Below, in pieces: positions 8,960-18,551 of a stretch of DNA of 35,603 nt (positions are counted from its first letter, which is position 1; each line of letters starts with the position of its first letter). The notes below the pieces were generated by a model, which saw only the letters and a list, made by a program, of their open reading frames with translations, did not search any database and was not told the origin of the DNA. The position numbers and the translations under genes were made by a program. Source of the stretch: Methanocalculus sp. (lineage in GTDB: Archaea; Halobacteriota; Methanomicrobia; Methanomicrobiales; Methanocorpusculaceae). Location: positions 1 through 35,603 of the forward strand of contig DUKV01000024.1 in assembly GCA_013329165.1 (NCBI GenBank). The letters are read 5' to 3'.

Positions 8960-10468
8960 ATGAAATGGACATATTTTCGAAAAGAAGCAGTATTTCTCCT
9001 CTCATCGGGAATCATTCTCCTCTTTATTGCCGGCGGAGTATTGCAGCCTGATCTTCTGGACGCAGCAGCATCTACCATCCATTCGGGAATCCTCAACAAC
9101 TTCAGCTGGCTATACCTGATATCTGCCTTCTTCTTCCTCATCTTCGTCATTTCCCTCGCCTTATCGAAGTATGGCACGATCAGGCTCGGGTATGATGCAG
9201 AAAGGCCGCAGTATACCTTCTTCGGCTGGGTTGCGATGCTCTTTGCCGCGGGGATGGGGATCGGGCTGCTCTTCTGGGGAGTTTCAGAGCCACTGGTTCA
9301 CTTCCTCACGCCTCCTCCGTTTCTTGAGCCGCTCTCCCCCGAATCGGCAGCTTTTGCGATGCGATATGCATTCTTCCACTGGGGTATCCATCCATGGGCG
9401 ATCTACACCGTCGTCAGCCTTTCGATTGCATACTTCTCTTTCCGACGGGGTATGCCTGCACTGATAAGTTCCTGTTTCTATCCGGTGCTCGGGGATCGTA
9501 TCTATGGGATCCCCGGAAAGATCGTTGATGTGCTGGCAGTCTTTGCCACCGTCTTTGGAACGGCTACATCACTTGGATTTGGTGCCCTTCAGATCCATGC
9601 GGGCTTCTCGCACCTCTACGGCATCTCATCTGCCATCCAGGTTACCATCGGGATCATCGTGATCGCAACCGCCCTCTTCATGGCTTCAGCCATCCTCGGG
9701 GTGGAGAAAGGGGTACAGGTCCTCTCAAAATTTAATATCCTCCTTGCCATTCTGCTCCTCACCTTCATCCTCCTCCTCGGATCGACCCCATATATTTTGA
9801 ATATCTTCTCCTCAACCCTTGGTGGATACATCAACAATGTCATCGACCTGAGTCTCCAGGCTTATCCGTTCGCAGGATATCAATGGAGCCGCGACTGGAC
9901 GGTCTTCTACTGGGCATGGTGGATCTCATGGTCACCGTTTGTCGGGCTCTTTATCGCCCGGATCTCACGGGGCCGGACGATCCGCGAGTTTGTACTGACG
10001 GTGCTGACGGTGCCTACCCTTTTTACCTTCATCTGGTTCTCTATCTTTGGAGGATCAGCCCTTAACCTTCAGCTGAACAAGGGCGTAGATCTTGCATCGG
10101 TTGCCGGAGAGGATGTATCACTTGCACTCTTTGTCTTCTTCGAACACTATCCGTTTGCCGGAGTCCTCTCGTTGATTGCTATTCTGCTCCTCTCGATCTT
10201 CTTTGTCACCTCGGCAGACTCTGCAACCGTAGTCCTTGGTTCCCTCACCACCGGCGGAAGTCTGGCTGTACCCCTGTATAAGAAGGTGTTCTGGGCACTC
10301 TCGCTCTCTGCAGTTGCGATCGTTCTTCTCATGACGGGGGGACTGGATGCCCTGCAGAAGATGGCGATCACTGCTGCGTTCCCCTTCATGATCGTGATGA
10401 TCATCCTCTGCTATACGCTCTGGATCGGGCTTTCGCAGGAGGAGAGCAGGGATGATGAGAGCGAGTGA
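8960..10468 (+). CDS. BCCT-family betaine/choline/carnitine transporter
   Basis: A 502-residue membrane protein with about 12 transmembrane segments. The substrate-site motif GMGIGLLFWGVSEPL sits in helix 3, and the family signature around WTVFYWAWWISWSPFVGLF is complete with its aromatic box. In BetP the GMGIGL-type motif goes with betaine and sodium coupling, so glycine betaine is the likely substrate. Its ATG has a strong ribosome site (AAGGAGATGAACAG). The ending DDESE tail is short and acidic compared with the long regulatory tails of some BCCTs. With the upstream Usp gene it forms an osmotic-stress operon; it converges on the HEAT gene with 20 nt between. Confidence 0.95.
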   Translation: MKWTYFRKEAVFLLSSGIILLFIAGGVLQPDLLDAAASTIHSGILNNFSWLYLISAFFFLIFVISLALSKYGTIRLGYDAERPQYTFFGWVAMLFAAGMGIGLLFWGVSEPLVHFLTPPPFLEPLSPESAAFAMRYAFFHWGIHPWAIYTVVSLSIAYFSFRRGMPALISSCFYPVLGDRIYGIPGKIVDVLAVFATVFGTATSLGFGALQIHAGFSHLYGISSAIQVTIGIIVIATALFMASAILGVEKGVQVLSKFNILLAILLLTFILLLGSTPYILNIFSSTLGGYINNVIDLSLQAYPFAGYQWSRDWTVFYWAWWISWSPFVGLFIARISRGRTIREFVLTVLTVPTLFTFIWFSIFGGSALNLQLNKGVDLASVAGEDVSLALFVFFEHYPFAGVLSLIAILLLSIFFVTSADSATVVLGSLTTGGSLAVPLYKKVFWALSLSAVAIVLLMTGGLDALQKMAITAAFPFMIVMIILCYTLWIGLSQEESRDDESE

Positions 10469-10488
10469 GTGGAGCAGTCTGCTCCAAT

Positions 10489-13400
10489 TTATCCCTCATC
10501 GCGTTCGTGTTCAGGAGAGCGTTTTCTCTTTTCTTCAGCCACTCCGGGAGATGATGCTTCATCTGCTGCTTCTGAAGGAGGTGATGGTGGTTCTGTGGAA
10601 TCGGAGGATACCTCCTTCTGAAAAGAGGATTCATCCAGAGAGGGGATGCCATCATCGCCTGCAGAGGATGGATGATCCAGGGGATCTGCTGCTTCAGGGA
10701 TCGGGGGAGTATCAAAGAGTTCAAGGGGTTCATCCATCTCAAAGGAGATGTCGTCAACGGAGGGGATGCCATCGTCATCTTCGAAGGGAATGCTCTCCGG
10801 GGTTTCTGTGGCGGCATCCTCAGGAGATGGTTCAGGATATTCATCCGCTTCAGGCGAAAGATCAGCAGCAGAGATGGACATATCTTCAGGCATTTCTTCC
10901 GGAGTGGTTCCGTGAGTTTCATCGGATGCATCATCCGGGATTTCAGGAGCTTCGGCATCACCATATTCCGGGACGCCTTCATCAGATGAGCCGGGCGCCG
11001 GGTATGAATCTTCGGAAACAGCAGTTCCTGACAGGATAGATTCGATAGTCCCCGTTTCTGCAATATCGAAGTCGGTCTCACCGATACCGGCAGGGCCACC
11101 CCCAGAGAGGCGTTTCGACTCGATCTGGTTCTGAATTCTCTGGATGGTTTTGTCGAGAGGACCCTTCTCATCGCCGATCAGGGCATTCAGGGGCTCAACC
11201 GAGAGTTCACCGAGATCGATTAATGCGTACTCAGCCTTCTTCCTGACCATGATATGCTCGTCAGATAAGAGGGGAATAAGTGCATTGACGGCTTCAGGGC
11301 CGCCAATATGGGAGATCGTCTTGATCCCCTCGATCCGCTCCTCGAGTGTCCCTCCCTGTAGAGTATCAACAATCGGCTTGATGGCACATACACCCATCTT
11401 CTCGATATCAAACCAGCGGTTCTCTGAGATGAGAAAGCAGACCTCCTCCTCCTCTGTCTCAGGTTCCCATCCGATTGACGTAAGGGCACTTGAGATACTC
11501 TTGTTCCGGAAGCCGCCCGCATCCCTCATCGCCTGGACAAGATGCTCCTGTGGGGTGCCGTCCGGATCTTTCAGGGCAGTGAGTGCAGCCTCGGCGATAC
11601 GTGTGTCGGTATCGTCAAGAGCGCTTATGAGGGCTTCCACAGCAGAGTTGTCGTTGATATACCCGAGTGCACGGGCTGCAACCAGCCTCACCTCCTCATC
11701 CCGGTCATGGAGTGCCCGCTTCAGTGTCGGTACCACCTCGCCGGTGCCGATGTAGCCGAGCGCCTCGACGATGATCGCCCGGACATCGGTCTCCTGTTCA
11801 GTCTCAAATGCCCTCTCCAGACTGTCAAACCCTTTCTTTGCACCGATACGCCCGAGGTTTCGTGCCGCTATCGCACGGACAACCGAGCTCTCATCATATA
11901 ATGCATCAAGGAGCGGTTCGACAGCCACATCCCGCATCTCACCGATCACCTCTTCTGCAAGCGCCCTGATCTCCGGAGATTCGCCCTTGACTGCTTTTAG
12001 GAGCTCCTCGATTGCCGGCCTCCCCATGACCGTAAGTTTCATTGCAGCCGCAAACTGCACATTCCGGTTGCTGTCCTTGAGCCCCTGGATGAGGCTCTGG
12101 ACATCCTCCTCCCCGCCGCTCTGATCGTAGAGTTCCTTGTCATCTTTCTTCAGCCGGGGGATGCCTTTTGGCTTTGGAACTACACCACCAAGCTGTTCTG
12201 CCCATGCCCTCCTCCAGAGGGCGAGGGATTCCCGTTTCCGGATCATCTGGAGTGCAAAGATCCTGATGCCCTGGTCAGGATCCCCAAGTGCCGGTCTGAT
12301 GGCGGCAGTTGCTTCATCCTCGCTCATCCTGCCGAGGGTATCGAGGGCTGTCAGTTTCTGGAGCCGTGATCCCCCTACCACCATCTCGGAAAGGGGGCGG
12401 AGTGCGGGATACCCGACACGTGCCAGCGCTTTCGCAATGGCAATCCGCATCTCCTCTGAGGGATCCTCAAGGTATTTCATCAGGATCGGGACGACGTCCT
12501 GATCTTCCATCTTCCCAAGGGTGGCTGCGGCATTGGTGCGTATCCGCATGTGGGTATGATTCAATGCACCAGCGAGAGCCGGGAGGGCCATGTAATGGAT
12601 CTTCACCAGGGCATCAGAGGCTGCGGTAATGATGCGGTAGTGATCGTGTCCCAGAAGAGTGACGAGCATGCGAACGACGTCATCATCCATATAGCTACCA
12701 AGAGCTGTAACGGCGGCAATCTGAACCTCAGGCTCATCATCCCTGATACAATCCATCAGGGCTTCTTTGGCTTCGGGATCGGCGATCTCTCCCAGGGATT
12801 CGATCGCGGCAACCTTCACCGAGGCAATGGGATCGTGGAGAGCCCGGATGAGCGGAGAAACCGCCCGCTCCCGGTAGATCCGTAAGGCATAGCAGGCAGA
12901 GATACGGATATTGGTATCGCGATCAGAGAGAGAGGCGACAAGTTTGTCAAAGTTGTCTGCCTCTTCAGATTCTTCCTCCTCTTCTTCCTTCTTTGGAATG
13001 GGAAGAGGTTCCTGGACCGGTTCGGCTTTAATCGAACTCTCTGTCAGGGCGACATCTTCATCGGTCTTCTTCACCGGTTTGAGCTCATCCTCATCACCGA
13101 TCGGTACACGGGGACCGATGTCCCCATACATCTTCCTGAGCGCCTCATTGAGGCCTTTGAGGATGATATCATTGACTTCGAGATCCTTTTTGGCCTCTTC
13201 CGGAACAGAGGGCGGTTTCACGGTGGCCGGCATCGGCTTCTGCGGAACCTGTTTTCTGAACTCTTGCTGCGCTTTTACCGATGCTGCGAGTTCGTCGGCA
13301 TATTTTTTTTTTGAGAGATCCGGTGCCGGTGGTTTGACCACCTCTTCACGAACTACCGCCTGCGGCTGCCCGGACTTTTTACGCACTTTATCGAAGCTTT

Positions 13401-14607
13401 CACGTGCTTTGAGTGAGGCAGAAAGCTCAGACTGGTACTTCTTGTTGTCAGCCGGTTTTCCATGGGATTCTACCATTAACTGCCGGTTCTTCTTCTCTAT
13501 CTCTGCGAGTGCATTCCGTGCCACTTTTGCGAGGTTTGGATCTGTGGATGTTGAGACCTGGCGTAGTGAATGGATGGCAACCGGGCCGATATTTCTGAGT
13601 GTCTCGGTTGCACCTGCACGTACCGCAGAGTGAGTCTCCCTGAGTGCATTGATCAGTGCCGGAATTGCGTTCTTTCCCATAGCAGCAAGCCCGGCCCAGT
13701 CCTCCCGGGCGAGGAGAGACATGATCCGCTGCTGCTCGTTCTTTGGTTTCCAGCCCATCCGCTGGAGACCCCAGCTCGCCTCCATCCTGATCAGGGGATA
13801 CCGGGCATTGAGGCACTTTTCAAGTGTGCTTTCGGCCTCAGGACCTCCTATCTCTGCTATTGCCGCAACAACATCGCCGACGATCAGGGGATCCGGATCG
13901 CCGAGATACCGATGGAGCACGAGCAACATCTCGGGGTTATGCCCTTTTCCAAGGGCTTTGATCACAGCACGCCTGGTCGGCTGATCCCCACTCTTAAGTA
14001 AGCGAAGAAGGATTGGTGTACCAGCCTTCCCGATATGGACCAGTTCATTCCACTTCTTTCTGACATAAAGGTACTGTGCCCTTTCTTTTGGAGTGTCAGG
14101 CACGAGATCACGACGTTCAAGAATGGATGCAGCTTCAGCTGCCACATCCGGATCCCGGTCAAAGAGCCCGGATAAGATAATATCGAACCCCTCCTTTCCA
14201 AGGGTATCGGCGGTGGCAATGGCCGCCCGCCTGAGTTCCGGATCTCTTCTCCTTGATAGTGAATAGAGGGTGGAGAGGTCAGGCCTGCCTTCGGATATGA
14301 TATATTTTCTCAGTATTGTCCTGACATTTTCCGGGGAGACGAGGATGAATCTGACAAGAGCCTCCGGATCATCTGCAAGCATGAAGTAGACTTCACGTAC
14401 GAGTTGTGTCTGCTCAAGGGGGGAGATAAGGGCAGAGAGGGTATTCGCCAGATGCTCGTACGCCACCCCGCCATGAGCTGCGAGCACAGATACAGCTTCC
14501 AGTTTGACTTCGGGATCATCCTGATTGATCATTGCGGAGATCCGATCGAATTTTCCCCTTTCCGCGAGGTTCTGAATATTTACTCCAAAAAGGCGGTTGA
14601 ATACCAT
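10489..14607 (-). CDS. Large HEAT/PBS-lyase repeat protein with acidic C-terminal tail
   Basis: A 1372-residue cytoplasmic scaffold protein. Residues about 1-400 and 560-1160 are packed with HEAT-like units of roughly 31 residues, such as DRDTNIRISACYALRIYRER and DRDEEVRLVAARALGYINDN. A charged lysine/proline-rich linker at about 400-560 separates the two solenoids. The last 190 or so residues are low-complexity D/E/P/S-rich and contain a near-repeat: DDGIPSVDDISF and DDGIPSLDESSF. No catalytic domain is visible. HEAT solenoids bind other proteins; the partner is unknown. The ATG follows GGGGAG, and a TATA box (TATGTATATATC on the minus strand near 14661) lies upstream. It is divergent from the transposase-derived gene. 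Confidence 0.92.
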   Translation of the reverse strand: MVFNRLFGVNIQNLAERGKFDRISAMINQDDPEVKLEAVSVLAAHGGVAYEHLANTLSALISPLEQTQLVREVYFMLADDPEALVRFILVSPENVRTILRKYIISEGRPDLSTLYSLSRRRDPELRRAAIATADTLGKEGFDIILSGLFDRDPDVAAEAASILERRDLVPDTPKERAQYLYVRKKWNELVHIGKAGTPILLRLLKSGDQPTRRAVIKALGKGHNPEMLLVLHRYLGDPDPLIVGDVVAAIAEIGGPEAESTLEKCLNARYPLIRMEASWGLQRMGWKPKNEQQRIMSLLAREDWAGLAAMGKNAIPALINALRETHSAVRAGATETLRNIGPVAIHSLRQVSTSTDPNLAKVARNALAEIEKKNRQLMVESHGKPADNKKYQSELSASLKARESFDKVRKKSGQPQAVVREEVVKPPAPDLSKKKYADELAASVKAQQEFRKQVPQKPMPATVKPPSVPEEAKKDLEVNDIILKGLNEALRKMYGDIGPRVPIGDEDELKPVKKTDEDVALTESSIKAEPVQEPLPIPKKEEEEEESEEADNFDKLVASLSDRDTNIRISACYALRIYRERAVSPLIRALHDPIASVKVAAIESLGEIADPEAKEALMDCIRDDEPEVQIAAVTALGSYMDDDVVRMLVTLLGHDHYRIITAASDALVKIHYMALPALAGALNHTHMRIRTNAAATLGKMEDQDVVPILMKYLEDPSEEMRIAIAKALARVGYPALRPLSEMVVGGSRLQKLTALDTLGRMSEDEATAAIRPALGDPDQGIRIFALQMIRKRESLALWRRAWAEQLGGVVPKPKGIPRLKKDDKELYDQSGGEEDVQSLIQGLKDSNRNVQFAAAMKLTVMGRPAIEELLKAVKGESPEIRALAEEVIGEMRDVAVEPLLDALYDESSVVRAIAARNLGRIGAKKGFDSLERAFETEQETDVRAIIVEALGYIGTGEVVPTLKRALHDRDEEVRLVAARALGYINDNSAVEALISALDDTDTRIAEAALTALKDPDGTPQEHLVQAMRDAGGFRNKSISSALTSIGWEPETEEEEVCFLISENRWFDIEKMGVCAIKPIVDTLQGGTLEERIEGIKTISHIGGPEAVNALIPLLSDEHIMVRKKAEYALIDLGELSVEPLNALIGDEKGPLDKTIQRIQNQIESKRLSGGGPAGIGETDFDIAETGTIESILSGTAVSEDSYPAPGSSDEGVPEYGDAEAPEIPDDASDETHGTTPEEMPEDMSISAADLSPEADEYPEPSPEDAATETPESIPFEDDDGIPSVDDISFEMDEPLELFDTPPIPEAADPLDHPSSAGDDGIPSLDESSFQKEVSSDSTEPPSPPSEAADEASSPGVAEEKRKRSPEHERDEG

Positions 14608-14795
14608 GTGAGCTGCTCCCCGGGTGTCCTTACGGTACTGTTGATCCTCATCCCTGATATATACATAGATGCCCGGCGGTGACAGGCAGTCTCATGGGGA
14701 GGCTACAATCATATGGAGATCTGGTGGAGTGCATATGCCCCCTGAATACGGGCTCTTTCACACAGGATATCAGGAGAGGTCAGTTGATAGAGGAA

Positions 14796-14807
14796 ATAAT
14801 CTATATA
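14796..14807 (+). promoter_or_regulatory. TATA box of the transposase-derived gene
   Basis: AATAATCTATATA is centred about 28 nt before ATG 14832, so the transcript would start close to the start codon. It supports the internal ATG over the earlier in-frame start at 14679. Confidence 0.55.
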
Positions 14808-14831
14808 CCCATAATCCCTAAAGAAGGTACG

Positions 14832-16175
14832 ATGGATGAGTGGGCAAAAGCCTGGCTCAGAAGAGAGCGGGAGAAAGGGGTGAAATGCCTTGAGATCAAG
14901 TACATCTCTGGAAATCCCTATGTCTACCATTCAACAAGCAGATATGATCGCACAACCAAATCTCCACGGAAAGTGAGTACCTATCTTGGGAGGCTGACCG
15001 AGGAGGAAGGTCTGATCCCAAAAGGTGCGAAGAAGAGAGGAGATAAGGAACCGGTCACATGGATTGTGGAGCCTCCGGCAATGCCTGGCCCTGAGGAGGC
15101 CGGTTTGGTGGAGGATACCGGAGATACTGCACCCATTCCGGAGGAGACACGAGGGCTCATCCCACAGCTCTTGGAGGTGTTCTCTGATCACGTTGAGGAT
15201 TTTTCTGCATTAATCATTCCGAGGATTGGTCTAGAGTCCCCACTCACCGGATCAGGCAGCAATACCCTGCCAAACTCTCCGGATCCACCGTCACAAGCAC
15301 TGTTGAGGGCACTGACACTCATCGGCAGCAATGAGAGTTTCCAGCAGAAGATCTTTTCTGATCTCTCGACTGGTGCCCGCCGGATCGCCTATCCTTTTGC
15401 TCTGGCAGGCACCGGATCTGATTCCTCCGTGATACATGCAGCCCTCCTGATTATCGAGGCAGATTCCGGCATCCCTATTATGGTACAGAGGTTGCCGGAG
15501 CCGCCCTGTGATCTATCAATGATTGCCCGGAGTCTTCTCTCCCTGGCACTCCCTGAGAAGGGGCCGGGAGAGGCCATCCTTTTCATCAATTCTGAGGAGA
15601 TGATGCAGATGGGGAGTTATGGGAGTGCAGCTTGCGAGTACGATCTCGCGCCATTGCTGGAGACCGGGATGCCGTTTCTCTATCCGCTGCCCAAGGAGAG
15701 CAGCAGGTATGACACACCCCTCTATCTCACCGATCATTTCACCCGGGGAGATCACCTCATCTTATCCGGATCCGAGGAGTCCGGCAGTTTGGTGACATAT
15801 CTCTTCAAGGATGTCAGATCTGCTGGCGAGGAGACTGAAGTGATCAATTCTGCTGCCGAAACGGGATTGATCGATCGGGCGACCCTGAGAAGCCAGCTGA
15901 GACGGGCAGGCAGGAGGCTGATTTTGAGTTCAATGAGAGTGGAGTCTGAGGAGATCTTTGATCTCGCCCTCTTAATGGATCGGATACACCCGTCGGTTGT
16001 CATGATCCGTGAACTGGTGGAGATGGATCTGGCAATGGCAGGAAATGGAGAGATGGATGCTGATGCCATCACCGGATCGCTCTTTCTCAGCCTGCTTACA
16101 GCCAATCTCTCACAGACGAGCAAGGTCGGAGGCGGCGAGACAGGAACCCGTACTGATGCACCCGGACGATCCTGA
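14832..16175 (+). CDS. Transposase-derived protein lacking the DDE catalytic residues (probable domestication)
   Basis: A 447-residue protein. Its N-terminal 70 residues (MDEWAKAWLRREREKG, then VSTYLGRLTEEEGLIPKG) resemble the N-terminal domain of archaeal IS4/IS1634-type transposases. The rest aligns by eye with the intact transposase at 28630: LIPQLLEVFSDHVEDFSALI against LVPILTEAFPDHWEEILALV, SGIPIMVQRLPEPP against TGLPVMLRAIPGS, AILFINSEEMMQMG against AILILDRGFVSEEVM, and ITGSLFLSLLTANL against VCGHLFVGFLCLYL. The first Asp is replaced (YPFAL for YDLSF), the second is Asn, and the YREK motif is gone. The frame is still open over 1.3 kb and has a TATA box 28 nt upstream, which suggests it is retained for another role. 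No terminal inverted repeats were found around it. Function unknown. Confidence 0.7.
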   Translation: MDEWAKAWLRREREKGVKCLEIKYISGNPYVYHSTSRYDRTTKSPRKVSTYLGRLTEEEGLIPKGAKKRGDKEPVTWIVEPPAMPGPEEAGLVEDTGDTAPIPEETRGLIPQLLEVFSDHVEDFSALIIPRIGLESPLTGSGSNTLPNSPDPPSQALLRALTLIGSNESFQQKIFSDLSTGARRIAYPFALAGTGSDSSVIHAALLIIEADSGIPIMVQRLPEPPCDLSMIARSLLSLALPEKGPGEAILFINSEEMMQMGSYGSAACEYDLAPLLETGMPFLYPLPKESSRYDTPLYLTDHFTRGDHLILSGSEESGSLVTYLFKDVRSAGEETEVINSAAETGLIDRATLRSQLRRAGRRLILSSMRVESEEIFDLALLMDRIHPSVVMIRELVEMDLAMAGNGEMDADAITGSLFLSLLTANLSQTSKVGGGETGTRTDAPGRS

Positions 16176-16237
16176 ATCAGGCCTTTTCTAATACACCCTA
16201 ATACGAAATACGCCATAGGGAGCATGCACCCCTGGAC

Positions 16238-16489
16238 CTACCGGATCGGGCTTTTCATTGCTTCTCCAGGCCGCCGGATCCCTTCAATGATCAAATCAGG
16301 AGCTGCATTTGAGTAATTCAGCCTCAGCGAGCCGGAGCCAGCACCATCAGTGTAGAGAGGAGTGCCCGGAACAAACGCCACCTTGTTCTGGATCGAGAGT
16401 TCAAAGAGATCAGGCGACGAGATGCCATCCGGGAGGGTTGCCCTGAGGAACATACCCCCGTCCGGGCGGCTGAAATACACCGTGAATTA
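16238..16489 (-). pseudogene. C-terminal remnant of a PLP-dependent aminotransferase
   Basis: About 80 codons match the end of class I/II aminotransferases of the 2-aminoadipate/MocR-like group: YFSRPDGGMFLRATLPDG, then NKVAFVPGTPLYTDGAG and LRLNYSNAAPDLIIEGIRR. An in-frame stop lies just before the fragment, and the catalytic PLP-lysine part (about 300 residues) is absent. It sits directly downstream of the DHA2 exporter gene, so the rest was probably deleted. Confidence 0.8.
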
Positions 16490-16537
16490 CTCATCTTTTC
16501 ATGGAGAGAAGAGAGAAAAAGAAGGGCTCATTCAGGG

Positions 16538-18031
16538 TTATACCCCGACAAGGACCCGCTCGTCGCTATCCACGTTATCGGGGTGAACTTCATCCCTGCT
16601 GAGGATGGCGAGTGCGAGAATCGCAAGCGATACCAGGAAGATCACCAGGAAGACGAGATCAAAGCCTGTGGAAACGGCCTCGATAACGAGATTTTGAGGG
16701 GAGGTGGTCGTGACATTCCGGTATTTCCCGACTGACAGGATCGCCTGGATGAAGAGCATGCTGACAAAGGAGATCCCAATGGTCATCGGGCCGAACCGCT
16801 CGACATTCAGAAGACTTGAGACCATGCCATGCCTGTCCCGGGATGCCATACCCATAATCATGTTTGTACCCGGAGATACCACGAATCCAAGGCCAAATCC
16901 CAGCACCGCAAGCGAGATGGCAATATATGAGATCGAGACATCGGTTGAGAAGATGATGAACATCATGTAACCCAGAGAGACGATGAAGGCGCCCATGATG
17001 CAGAGTCTCCGGTTGCCATACCTGTTGATCATTATCCCCGAGAGGATGCCGCTTACCATCAACGCACCGGAGAGTGCAGTGAGGATGATCCCGCTCCGAG
17101 ATGGATCGAGGCCGCGGACGATCTCAAGGAAGAACGGAAGAATGTAGTTGACGCCCGCAAAGAGGAAATATGTCATTATGAGCATCAGGTTGGCGATGAG
17201 AAAGTTTCGTTTTGTGAAGAGCCTGAAATCAATGAGGGGATCTCGTATCCTGAGTTCATGGAAGAGGAGAGAAATCAGGGCTATAGCCGAGATAGCTGCT
17301 GCACCAAGGATATGCGGAGTGGTCCACCCAACCGATGCCCCCTGGCTTACGGTATAGATTAGGAAGCCGATCCCGGTAAAGACCAGGACTGCACCGAGGC
17401 GGTCAAAGACACCTGGTGCCTTCTCTGCCGGAGGTGTTGCCGGGATTGAATACATACCAAGCGGGATCGCCAGGCATCCCACCGGGAGATTGATATAAAA
17501 TATCCAGTTCCAGGAGAGGTACTGTGTCAGTATGCCACCCATGACAGGGCCGACTGCTGCACCAAAGGCGGCAACTGTTGTGATCATCCCAAGTGCCTTT
17601 CCTTTCATCTTCATGGGGAAGAATGTTGCAACAAGTGCCGGGGCAATCGATACGATCATCGCCCCCCCGATTGCCTGCATGATGCGGGATCCGATCAGTA
17701 TACCGTACGAGTTGAAGAGTTCCGGGAAGTAGCCACAGGCAAAGGAGCCGATGGTGAAGATGAAGAATCCGGAGATGAAGATGATCTTAAAGCCGATCCG
17801 ATCTGCCAGTTTTCCGAAGATGAGGACACAGCCCGTCAGGACGAGGAGGTAGATCGTCGCGACCCAGCTTACCGAGGTCATCGGGAGAGAGAAGATCTCA
17901 GAGATCGTCGGGAGAGCGATATTGACGATGGTGCCATCCAGTGACGACATGAAGGTGGCAAGGGAGATGGAGATGAGAAGCAGGGTGTAGTTTACTCCTG
18001 ATGCATCGTTGGTCCTGATCTGCATACCCAT
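16538..18031 (-). CDS. DHA2-family MFS exporter (14 transmembrane helices)
   Basis: A 497-residue drug:H+ antiporter-2 type carrier that would export a toxic or cationic compound using the proton gradient. The first helix has the DHA2 motif FMSSLDGTIVNIALPTI, the loop after helix 2 has GKLADRIGFK (motif A), and the helix 5 motif C is AFGAAVGPVMGGIL. The predicted helix count of 14 fits. ATG 18031 is used; MQIRTN six bases later is an alternative. The control region toward the divergent small gene at 18182 is rich in TATA-like stretches. No regulator gene is adjacent, and the substrate is unknown. Confidence 0.93.
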   Translation of the reverse strand: MGMQIRTNDASGVNYTLLLISISLATFMSSLDGTIVNIALPTISEIFSLPMTSVSWVATIYLLVLTGCVLIFGKLADRIGFKIIFISGFFIFTIGSFACGYFPELFNSYGILIGSRIMQAIGGAMIVSIAPALVATFFPMKMKGKALGMITTVAAFGAAVGPVMGGILTQYLSWNWIFYINLPVGCLAIPLGMYSIPATPPAEKAPGVFDRLGAVLVFTGIGFLIYTVSQGASVGWTTPHILGAAAISAIALISLLFHELRIRDPLIDFRLFTKRNFLIANLMLIMTYFLFAGVNYILPFFLEIVRGLDPSRSGIILTALSGALMVSGILSGIMINRYGNRRLCIMGAFIVSLGYMMFIIFSTDVSISYIAISLAVLGFGLGFVVSPGTNMIMGMASRDRHGMVSSLLNVERFGPMTIGISFVSMLFIQAILSVGKYRNVTTTSPQNLVIEAVSTGFDLVFLVIFLVSLAILALAILSRDEVHPDNVDSDERVLVGV

Positions 18032-18150
18032 TTCTTGCCATTCTTTATGGATAATCGTTCTGAAAGCCCCCGCATCTCCGGATCCACCTCATGAGGCCAT
18101 CTGTTCGTTTTTATTAATGAGTGTACAATCTTTTATAAAAAAGTGCATAA

Positions 18151-18160
18151 CCTTTATAAA
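18151..18160 (+). promoter_or_regulatory. TATA box of the YSREY-repeat small gene
   Basis: CCTTTATAAA is centred about 26 nt before ATG 18182, pointing to a leaderless transcript. A second TTTTATAAAA lies 20 nt further up and may serve the divergent exporter. Confidence 0.6.
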
Positions 18161-18181
18161 TCAGGAAGTTCAGTAACACGT

Positions 18182-18487
18182 ATGAGCCAGAGCAGAACAC
18201 AACAGGATGTCTACAGCCGTGAATATGGACGATCAGATTCTCAATTGAGCTTCCGGGGAAGCAATAAGCCGGATATCTATAGCCGGGAGTATGTGAGGGG
18301 CAGAGGATCTGGAAAACAGGCTCTTGTGCATATTTCCTACATGCAGAAAGCAGATATACCAACCATGCAGAGCAGACCAAAAGAGAGTATGGTGCAGAAG
18401 AAAGAGGCTACAACACATACCGAGCCGCAGCCTTCAATATTTGACAAGATCTCACGGTTCCTGCACGGTGCCCTCGGAGAGAAGTAG
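18182..18487 (+). CDS. Small basic protein with two YSREY motifs, unknown function
   Basis: A 101-residue, strongly basic and hydrophilic protein. Two short repeats, DVYSREYGR (residues about 9-17) and DIYSREYVRG (about 35-44), sit in a likely disordered first half. The end (SIFDKISRFLHGALGEK) looks like an amphipathic helix. There is no signal peptide or membrane segment. I do not recognise the family. The gene has a good TATA box about 26 nt before its ATG, so it is probably expressed as a leaderless mRNA. Neighbours (an exporter and a DUF457 protein) give no clear hint. Confidence 0.65.
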   Translation: MSQSRTQQDVYSREYGRSDSQLSFRGSNKPDIYSREYVRGRGSGKQALVHISYMQKADIPTMQSRPKESMVQKKEATTHTEPQPSIFDKISRFLHGALGEK

Positions 18488-18551
18488 CGGAAAGAGATGA
18501 TCACCTGAGCCGGATGTTCCCGTGAAGAACAGTCTGGTTCCTTCTTTTCTG

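Noticed and set aside
12911-13633. A 240-codon serine-rich open frame opposite the HEAT gene
   Set aside because: It is produced by the low-complexity linker of the HEAT protein read backwards.
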